A stretch of 20,247 bases of DNA from JAXLVB01 sp044228045. GTDB lineage: Bacteria; Bacteroidota; Bacteroidia; Cytophagales; Spirosomataceae. The stretch's first letter is position 1; each line of letters starts with the position of its first letter. Below, in pieces: positions 14,985 through 20,247 of this stretch. The position numbers were made by a program, and so were the translations under genes. Location: contig JBGAVQ010000083.1 of the NCBI GenBank assembly GCA_044228045.1, forward strand, positions 1 to 20,247, read 5' to 3'. Under the pieces are notes generated by a model that saw only the letters and a program-made list of their open reading frames with translations, searched no databases and was not told the origin of the DNA.

Positions 14985-16088
14985 TCAGGACTCAAACGAA
15001 TATTGAACCCGCTGGTAATAACGGTAAAATAACCAAACGGCCAGCAAAACACATAGCCCTGCTAATAGCCATACTGATAAGCCAAACATGATGCCAAAAA
15101 AACCTGCAATTAAGCTCCAAAATACCCATTTTGCAGAATCTTCTAACAACAAGGGCTTGAAATAGACAAAGTTGTGGCACAACAGCACTAATCCCAACCC
15201 AAAACTGACAGCCCCAAATGTATATCCATAACTCACCCCATCGGGAAGGTTTCGGAGTAATAGTATGGCCTCGGGTACAAACAAAATGCCGTAAGTGAGG
15301 GTATGATTCAGAAAACGAGTGCGGAGTATCAAAGGCAGATTTCGGTAAACAAGCAATTGTTGTTGTTCAAATTGATGAAAATGCAAAGTAAGTACCGAAT
15401 GTGCTAAGCCCGCAAGCAGCACACCGAGCGAAATCAATCGTTCGTCGTAGTCGTCGGTTGGATAAAGCCACAAAACAAACCAAATGCTCAAACAGGTAAA
15501 GAGCTTGGTGGAGAAAAACGACATTTTTTGGTGGGTGAGCAAATGTTGTATAAAAAATAGCGGATATGGCTTTGTGAATCGGAGGTTGAATACATAACTC
15601 AATTTACGAAGTTGCTGACTGGCATTGGGGTTTTGCAAGGCTCGCCAATAAACAAACACAGGCACAAGTAACGAAACCACAAAAAACAGCAAAATAAGGC
15701 TTACCGAAAACCATGTTTGATATTTAACTCCTTGAAAAAGCACAAATAAACCATAGATTAAAAAGGGCTGATTTAGCAACAATTGTACTGCCAGCAGGTT
15801 AGTTATTTGGTTTTTGAAAGGCAGTAAACGAAGCAAATACAAAAACTCATGCTTGGGATTGGTGAATGCTTTGAGTACAAATAGAACAGTTTTGAGTACA
15901 TATAGAGTCCACAAACTAAAATATAGCATCACCAACAGAGGCAACGAGTGCACCGCATAAGTTGCCAGTGCAATATGCTCTACCGAACGCATAAACGACC
16001 CCGCTATGGCAACGACTACAGCAAAAAAACCAACATTTTGCCGATAATACTCTCGAACAATAACTTTATTCAGTAAGCTGTTAATCAT
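14985..16088 (-). CDS. ABC transporter membrane (permease) protein
   Basis: A 367-residue polytopic membrane protein with about ten hydrophobic segments, for example FFAVVVAIAGSFM, SLPLLVMLYFSLWTLYVL, SVSLILLFFVVSLLVPVFVY, LISLGVLLAGLAHSVL, TFGAVSFGLGLVLL and ending WLLAGLCVLLAVWLFYRYY. It has no recognisable domain beyond this, but it follows the ATPase gene by 13 nt in the same operon, so it is the natural transmembrane partner. A charged stretch between helices ('NPNASQQLRKLSYVFNLRFTKPYPLFFIQHLLTHQK') may contact the ATPase; this is inference. The substrate is unknown; architecture with one ATPase and one large permease suggests an exporter. Confidence 0.75.
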   Translation of the reverse strand: MINSLLNKVIVREYYRQNVGFFAVVVAIAGSFMRSVEHIALATYAVHSLPLLVMLYFSLWTLYVLKTVLFVLKAFTNPKHEFLYLLRLLPFKNQITNLLAVQLLLNQPFLIYGLFVLFQGVKYQTWFSVSLILLFFVVSLLVPVFVYWRALQNPNASQQLRKLSYVFNLRFTKPYPLFFIQHLLTHQKMSFFSTKLFTCLSIWFVLWLYPTDDYDERLISLGVLLAGLAHSVLTLHFHQFEQQQLLVYRNLPLILRTRFLNHTLTYGILFVPEAILLLRNLPDGVSYGYTFGAVSFGLGLVLLCHNFVYFKPLLLEDSAKWVFWSLIAGFFGIMFGLSVWLLAGLCVLLAVWLFYRYYQRVQYSFES

Positions 16089-16101
16089 ACATTTACGAGT
16101 G

Positions 16102-16734
16102 TTATTGCATTTTGATTACCTGCTGATTTTGTACTAAATACCGCTCCGAAACCGTTACGTCGTCCAGCTGAAAATCTTGATGCGACGACATCAAAAACGT
16201 AACACCCTGCTGATGATACCGATTCACTAACTCGTACATTCGCTCAACAGCACGCTTATCAATGGTAATGAGGGGTTCGTCCAATAGAATCAACTTTGGA
16301 TTCCCCAAAAACGCCAACACCAACGAAGTTTTCTTCAGCATCCCACTCGAATACGTGCCAATGGGGTTTCTAAAAAAAGTGCTAATCTCTAAGGTTTCTA
16401 TTAGTTCTTCGATTTGCGAAGCTGGGGCTTTTTTTGCTTTTCCCACAAACTGAATCAAGTCGTTGGCCGTCAAAAAGTCAGGGTAGGTAGGCTCGGCTTC
16501 GCCATAATTGATGCGTAAGCGATATTCTACAGGCTGTTTGGTTATTTCGTAGGAGTTGTCTAATAGTATAGTGCCATCAAAAGGCAACATGCCAGCAATA
16601 GAGCGAAACAGGGTTGTTTTGCCAGAACCATTACTGCCCTGAATCCAGTGAATACCTGCCGGAATCACTAATTCAGGAATTTGCAAGACCAAATGCCCGT
16701 GATACGCCTTTCGGAAGTTGTTGAGTTGAAGCAT
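16102..16734 (-). CDS. ABC transporter ATP-binding protein
   Basis: 210 residues, a single nucleotide-binding domain of the short CcmA-like kind. Walker A is GSNGSGKTT (residues 33-41), the signature is YSSGMLKK (128-135), Walker B with catalytic Glu is LILLDEP (148-154), the D-loop region is ITIDKRA, and the switch His is in SSHQ (H185). The Q-loop position reads INYGEAEP, with Ala where Gln is normally found. First gene of a two-gene operon with the permease. No clear promoter was seen upstream. The transported substrate cannot be deduced. Confidence 0.92.
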   Translation of the reverse strand: MLQLNNFRKAYHGHLVLQIPELVIPAGIHWIQGSNGSGKTTLFRSIAGMLPFDGTILLDNSYEITKQPVEYRLRINYGEAEPTYPDFLTANDLIQFVGKAKKAPASQIEELIETLEISTFFRNPIGTYSSGMLKKTSLVLAFLGNPKLILLDEPLITIDKRAVERMYELVNRYHQQGVTFLMSSHQDFQLDDVTVSERYLVQNQQVIKMQ

Positions 16735-17078
16735 TATCTATGATGATTGAATTGGTAAAAATAGCAGTAGCATCGTTAACTCCCTTAACCGTTCATCACA
16801 TTAGCCCTCAGTTACCTCCAAAGTGAATCAGGCAAATACAAGTATCTTTTGCCAAGCACCTTGCAAAACACGATGGGCTAAAAATAATTTACTGCAAATA
16901 TGACCACGCTATAAAACTGATTTTGGGTATATTTGACACGATTTATTTTACATCCCACTCAAGCGGACAGAAAATACACGCATTGAGCATGTTAAAGGTC
17001 TTGCTGCACAACACTAAATCAGCATTGCTTTATTAGCAAAACCTTTTTCAAGGCAAGGATTAAACAAAACCATTTTAA
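16735..17078. other. Intergenic region at the left edge of the restriction island
   Basis: About 340 bp with no supported gene, RNA or terminator. One exact TAnnTTTG (TATATTTG, 16928-16935) is present but has no -33 partner and lies over 150 nt from the next coding segment. From here rightward the sequence becomes noticeably more AT-rich. Confidence 0.5.
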
Positions 17079-17088
17079 AGACATAAAA

Positions 17089-17837
17089 GTGAACTTGGGT
17101 TTCAATACAAACAAGGGAATTCTCAAATTGCTCGAATTTTAACTGAAAATTGGGTTAAAGAACATTCTTATTGTCCTTGTTGTGGTAATATTCCCTTGAA
17201 TGATTTTGAAAATAACAGACCTGTTGCAGACTTTTATTGTAAAAGTTGTTCAGAAGAATTTGAACTCAAAAGTAAAAATGGCAGCCTGACTAATACTATT
17301 CCAGATGGAGCATACTCAACAATGATAGATAGGATAACTTCAAGTCAAAATCCGAACTTTTTCCTATTATCTTATACTAAACAGTGGACCGTAAATAATT
17401 TCTTAATCATCCCTAAGCAGTTTTTTACTTCAGATATTATCATCAAAAGAAAGCCTCTTGCCCAAACAGCAAAAAGAGCAGGTTGGATAGGTTGCAACAT
17501 TGATATTTCAAATATTGCCGAAGCAGGAAAAGTTTTTTTAGTAAAAGATTCTAAATTAATTGACCAAAAAATTGTAGAAAACTCTTTTAATAAAACATTG
17601 TTTTTAAGAGAAAAATCAATCGATTCCAAAGGTTGGATTTTAGACGTGATGTTGTGTGTAGATGATATCAAAAAAAATGAGTTTACATTAGATGACATTT
17701 ACAAATATGAACATAAATTGAGATACAAATATCCCAACAACAATTTTATTAAAGACAAAATCAGACAGCAACTTCAAATTTTAAGAGATAAAGGAATCAT
17801 TGAATTTGTTGGAAGAGGAAGCTATAAAAAAACATAG
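17089..17837 (+). pseudogene. DpnI-type methyl-dependent restriction endonuclease with disrupted 5' end
   Basis: Homologue of R.DpnI, which cleaves GATC only when the adenine is methylated. The PD-(D/E)XK centre is intact: PVAD (Asp codon 17229-17231) and EFELK (Glu codon 17262, Lys codon 17268). The Cys pairs CPCC (17172-17183) and CKSC (17238-17249) form the zinc site, and the C-terminal winged helix (FTLDDIYKYE, KIRQQLQILRDKGIIEF, ending at 17837) is complete. The only ATG/GTG/TTG start in this frame is TTG 17196, which would remove the first Cys pair and NSQIARILTENW, both clearly homologous to DpnI. In frame +1, GTG 17089 reads MNLGFNT, like the DpnI N-terminus MELHFN, then hits a stop at 17140. 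So a start codon plus about six residues appear to have been lost with a frame change. A rare start such as ATT 17127 could still allow expression. Confidence 0.8.
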
Positions 17838-17838
17838 C

Positions 17839-18042
17839 ATGAAAAAATTTATAATACTTACCGATGAAGGGGAAACTATTCCTCCTAACTCATCTTTTGA
17901 AGTAAATAACCTTCAAGTGCTTGGCATCATTGAAAATGTAAATACCAAGAATGAAGCAATAATAAAATTATTGAAAGAAAATGACTGGATAATTGATGCT
18001 GAGTATAACGTGTCATCATTCATTTTGTATGAATTACTTTAG
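17839..18042 (+). CDS. Small protein coupled to the DpnI-type gene, function unknown
   Basis: 67 residues starting with ATG 17839, one base after the DpnI-type stop codon, so probably translationally coupled. It opens 'MKKFIILTDEGETIPPNSSFEVNNLQVLGIIENV' and ends 'WIIDAEYNVSSFILYELL'. There is no signal peptide or membrane helix, and the alternating beta/alpha character suggests one small globular domain. I do not recognise the family. Pneumococcal DpnI also sits next to a second small gene of unclear role, but I see no sequence likeness to it. The last 9 bases overlap the end of the convergent Dam-family gene. Confidence 0.6.
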   Translation: MKKFIILTDEGETIPPNSSFEVNNLQVLGIIENVNTKNEAIIKLLKENDWIIDAEYNVSSFILYELL

Positions 18043-18513
18043 AAGTATAAATTTCCCAGCTATTCCTGAATTTTTAAGAACTAATGCATTCTTTTCCCCA
18101 TAAGCTATAAAAACACTTGGGGCTCCAGGCGTTCCTACTTGTCTTCCTGCTAAGTTAAAGAATTTAATCCTTCCCTTTACAAACAATACTGCATGCGCAT
18201 CGTCCCATATATGGTTGAAAAAACATTTCGTTTCGGTTCTAGCAAAAATTAATGCTATTCCATTTCCGTGATTTTTAAGTTTTTCCATCCATCTTTCCAT
18301 TCCTTGTCCATAAGGTGGATTCATATAAACTCTTCCCTCCCAGTCTATTGATAAACCATCATCATTTAGATTATAATTTTTTTTAGCATGAATAAAAGGA
18401 GGATTAATTGGTGTGCATGGGTCTAAATCGAATTCACCTAATTTCTTTACTAATTCTGGTGGGGTAAGCCATTCTAGGCTTGTGTTTTTCGATATTTCAA
18501 ATGTTGTATTCAT
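18034..18513 (-). CDS. Phage-type DNA N6-adenine methyltransferase (Dam family)
   Basis: 159 residues, the usual compact size of the phage Dam methyltransferase family (PF05869 type). The opening 'SLEWLTPPELVKKLGEFDLDPCTP' is its hallmark. The catalytic NPPYG motif follows in 'GRVYMNPPYGQGMERWMEKL', then 'GIALIFARTETKCFFNHIWDDAHAVLFVKGRIKFF' and 'GTPGAPSVFIAYG'. It transfers a methyl group from AdoMet to adenine N6; several family members are GATC-specific, but specificity here is not proven. The gene looks complete, with a likely promoter at 18530-18560. It is encoded convergently with the DpnI-type cluster and divergently from the DpnA-like gene, so it may be a prophage-derived insertion into a restriction-modification locus. 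Confidence 0.85.
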   Translation of the reverse strand: MNTTFEISKNTSLEWLTPPELVKKLGEFDLDPCTPINPPFIHAKKNYNLNDDGLSIDWEGRVYMNPPYGQGMERWMEKLKNHGNGIALIFARTETKCFFNHIWDDAHAVLFVKGRIKFFNLAGRQVGTPGAPSVFIAYGEKNALVLKNSGIAGKFILLK

Positions 18514-18529
18514 AAATAAATCTATGTTG

Positions 18530-18560
18530 CAAATATCAGATCAAATTTTAATAAAACAAA
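18530..18560 (-). promoter_or_regulatory. Promoter of the Dam-family gene with a GATC in its spacer
   Basis: On the minus strand TTTG (18560-18557) is followed after 19 nt by GATATTTG (18537-18530), one mismatch from TAnnTTTG. The start codon is at 18513. A GATC at 18539-18542 lies in the spacer and another at 18569-18572 just upstream. Confidence 0.5.
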
Positions 18561-18597
18561 ACTAATTAGATCAAAATCAAGTAGTTACACACAATAA

Positions 18598-19785
18598 GTG
18601 TTTTTTATTTCAATATTTTTAACTCTTAAAAGCGGTAAAATTGTTAGTGTCAACAAAGGCAACTGGGACAAATCAGAAGGCTTTGAATATATAAATGACT
18701 TCAATAGAAAATGGCTTTCTTTGGTTCGTGACAAGATGAAAGATGATGCCACCATTTGGATAAGTGGCACTATGCACAATATTTTTTCAGTGGGGCAGAT
18801 ACTCACAGAATTAGGGTTCAAAATTTTGAATGTAATTACTTGGGAGAAAACAAACCCACCGCCCAATTTTTCATGTCGTTTTTTTACTTATTCAACCGAG
18901 CAAATTATTTGGGCCAGAAAAAGTGAAAAGGTTCCTCATTACTACAATTATGAATTAATGAAGCAATTGAATGGCGACAAACAAATGAAAGATGTTTGGA
19001 AACTACCCGCCATTGCACCCTGGGAAAAATCATGTGGCAAACACCCTACTCAAAAACCGCTTTCAGTTTTAACAAGACTCATTTTAGCTTCCACAAAACC
19101 CAATGCTTGGATACTTGACCCGTTTACAGGGAGCAGCACAACAGGCATTGCGGCAAATCTTGCAAACAGACGTTTTTTGGGAATTGACCAAGAAGAGGAC
19201 TTTCTTGAGATTAGTAAGGATAGAAAATCAGAAATTGAGGTCCCAAAAATAGCAGAATTTTACAGAAACAGAATTGCAGGGTTTATAGACCAAAAACAAT
19301 TTTCGTTATTCCTTAACAACGAACCACCCTCAACAGACATAAAAGTAGCACTTGGTTTTTGTAGAAGTGTAAAATTAAAAACTATAAAAAAGAGTAAGAC
19401 ATTTTACTTTCATGCTGTTGAAACCAACAACCAAGTTAAAGACTTTCCTTCGGGTTTGTTGGATGCAACAAAGCTTCTTATCTATTCGGGCGGGCGAAGC
19501 AAGCCATTAAATTTAACAGGACACTTTGCTGAAATCCAATCCATTGAATTAAAACATAAATCAACCATAGTCGGCAAAGAAAACTCAGAGACTGAGTTCT
19601 ATTATGAAGTTGTACTCCAAGACATCTTCAACGAATCAGACGATTTGAAATTCATCATTAACCCCAAAAATCTATTTGACAAATCGGACAACACAAATAG
19701 AAAATTGCTTCAGCAGTATTTACCAGCTTTAACAACTTGGGACAACATCATAAAATCAAAAGCAAAGACTAATGACAAAATATAA
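18598..19785 (+). CDS. DpnA-like DNA adenine methyltransferase, N-terminus missing, with C-terminal extension
   Basis: The 395-residue frame opens with GTG 18598; a stop codon lies directly upstream. Residues about 11-205 match DpnA (M2.DpnII, a GATC-specific beta-class N6-adenine methyltransferase): SGKIVSVNKGNWDK, FNRKWL, ATIWISGTMHNIFSVGQIL, ITWEKTNPPPNFSCRFFTYSTEQIIWARK, HYYNYELMKQLNGDKQMKDVW, GKHPTQKP (147-154), and the AdoMet loop DPFTGSSTTG (174-183). The segment before this, about 50-60 residues in DpnA including the catalytic DPPY motif, is absent; residues 1-10 (MFFISIFLTL) look like read-through of degraded sequence. Without DPPY it should not methylate. Residues about 216-395 form an extra domain not found in DpnA and not recognised. 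AT-rich, like the neighbouring island genes. Confidence 0.75.
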   Translation: MFFISIFLTLKSGKIVSVNKGNWDKSEGFEYINDFNRKWLSLVRDKMKDDATIWISGTMHNIFSVGQILTELGFKILNVITWEKTNPPPNFSCRFFTYSTEQIIWARKSEKVPHYYNYELMKQLNGDKQMKDVWKLPAIAPWEKSCGKHPTQKPLSVLTRLILASTKPNAWILDPFTGSSTTGIAANLANRRFLGIDQEEDFLEISKDRKSEIEVPKIAEFYRNRIAGFIDQKQFSLFLNNEPPSTDIKVALGFCRSVKLKTIKKSKTFYFHAVETNNQVKDFPSGLLDATKLLIYSGGRSKPLNLTGHFAEIQSIELKHKSTIVGKENSETEFYYEVVLQDIFNESDDLKFIINPKNLFDKSDNTNRKLLQQYLPALTTWDNIIKSKAKTNDKI

Positions 19786-19800
19786 GTAGTCTTGGTTCTA

Positions 19801-19937
19801 TATGATTTGTTTGGGACTTTCACTGGCATTTACCCACCCCTACCCCTCCGAGGAGGGGATTTTAACCTAATTCCCCTCCTCGGAGGGGTGCCACGCAGTG
19901 GTGGGGTGGGTGAATCCCAGAAATTTCACATAGAGCC
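19801..19937. repeat. Dispersed palindromic repeat, copy 2
   Basis: Same family as 14310-14433. The left arm ACCCACCCCTACCCCTCC (19832-19849) is identical. The right arm (19882-19911) is interrupted by an extra small hairpin, CCAC-gca-GTGG, at 19891-19901. The core (19850-19881) is the reverse complement of the copy 1 core, while both flanks, including AAATTTCACATAGAGCC (19921-19937), keep the copy 1 orientation. It begins 15 nt after the stop of the DpnA-like gene. Confidence 0.85.
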
Positions 19938-20107
19938 GTAGTCTTATGTATTTAGTATTGAGTCTTGGGTAAATTATTGTGGCAAAATCAACAACTTAGC
20001 TCTTTTTAAAAAGTTGCCTACTTTTATTCGACTACTTAACAGTCAAATTACACTAAACAAGGTCCCAAATAAAACCTCACAAAACAGTATTTCATATCAA
20101 CCTTGCC
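19938..20107. other. AT-rich intergenic stretch without a supported gene
   Basis: No convincing coding frame, promoter pair or RNA structure is seen here. Together with the repeat before it and the terminator after it, this fills the gene-free end of the window (19786-20247). Confidence 0.4.
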
Positions 20108-20149
20108 AAAAACAAAAGCCCTCAGTTTTGGTCTGAGGGCTTTGTTTTT
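20108..20149. terminator. Bidirectional terminator near the right edge
   Basis: AAAGCCCTCAG (20115-20125) pairs with CTGAGGGCTTT (20133-20143) across a 7-nt loop, with A-rich sequence on the left and a T run on the right. No plus-strand gene ends nearby, so it probably terminates a minus-strand gene entering from beyond 20247. Minus-strand frames ending at a stop at 20211-20213 or at about 20197 could be that gene's last codons, but too little is visible to call it. Confidence 0.75.
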
Positions 20150-20247
20150 ATGTTCTCCAAGTCAATGCTTATCAAGCAGCAAGACAATACACACTACTAT
20201 TGGCAAATGCCTATTTCTTCATTTTTATTTTGGTCAATACCCACTCA

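Noticed and set aside
16740..16826. 28-codon frame beginning ATG-ATG on the plus strand
   Set aside because: Very short, no promoter or homology, and it lies in the leader of a minus-strand operon.
16928..16935. TATATTTG as promoter of the DpnI-type gene
   Set aside because: The -7 match is exact but there is no -33 element and it is over 150 nt from any coding sequence; in AT-rich DNA this is expected by chance.
17196..17198. TTG at 17196 as the true start of the DpnI-type gene
   Set aside because: Clear homology to DpnI, including half of the zinc site, continues upstream of it in the same frame.
20197..20247. C-terminal end of a minus-strand gene at the right edge
   Set aside because: Two minus-strand frames are open to the edge and the terminator fits, but 12-16 codons are too few to choose a frame or call a gene.

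Overview
The window reads as chromosomal DNA of a member of the Bacteroidota, most likely the Cytophagales (Spirosomataceae-like; this level of placement is inference). The signs are a SusC/SusD pair, a SusD lipoprotein with Cys-Lys-Asp-Glu after the signal peptide, TonB proteins with the N-terminal 'RNKAYGAY' block, promoters of the TAnnTTTG type, and near-absent Shine-Dalgarno sequences. Most genes look to be about 40-45% GC by eye. The stretch at about 17.0-19.8 kb is clearly AT-richer.

Layout. (1) 1-4.66 kb: a secreted GH65 alpha-glucosidase, a small dimeric alpha/beta-barrel protein, a DinB-fold protein, a two-helix membrane protein on the minus strand, and a small secreted protein, with strong terminators between units. 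(2) 4.7-9.8 kb, minus strand: a susC-susD outer-membrane uptake operon. (3) 9.85-14.27 kb, plus strand: a BlaI-type repressor; a membrane metalloprotease (M56) fused to TonB-C and SusC-like pieces; a secreted NTF2-like protein flanked by REP-like palindromes; and a TonB protein. Three copies of one 16-bp dyad, AACTA-N6-TAGTT, lie upstream of blaI (two in tandem) and upstream of tonB (one). This suggests a small BlaI-controlled regulon. (4) 14.3-16.7 kb: a dispersed G/C-rich palindromic repeat, a stand-alone CBM48 protein with a good promoter, and a two-gene ABC transporter on the minus strand. (5) 17.0-19.8 kb: an AT-rich restriction-modification island. It holds a DpnI-type (GmATC-cleaving) endonuclease whose 5' end is disrupted, a 67-aa unknown protein coupled to it, a phage-type Dam methyltransferase on the opposite strand, and a DpnA-like methyltransferase that has lost its N-terminal DPPY region and carries an unrecognised C-terminal extension of about 180 residues. 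(6) 19.8-20.25 kb: a second copy of the dispersed repeat, a terminator, and no supported gene.

How it works together (inference). SusC/SusD import an oligosaccharide, energised by TonB-type proteins. The GH65 enzyme could split an alpha-linked disaccharide in the periplasm, but it is not in the sus operon. The M56 protease would sense an envelope signal and inactivate BlaI, de-repressing itself and the separate tonB gene. The restriction island pairs a methyl-dependent nuclease with methyltransferase genes of potentially conflicting specificity, and it looks partly decayed.
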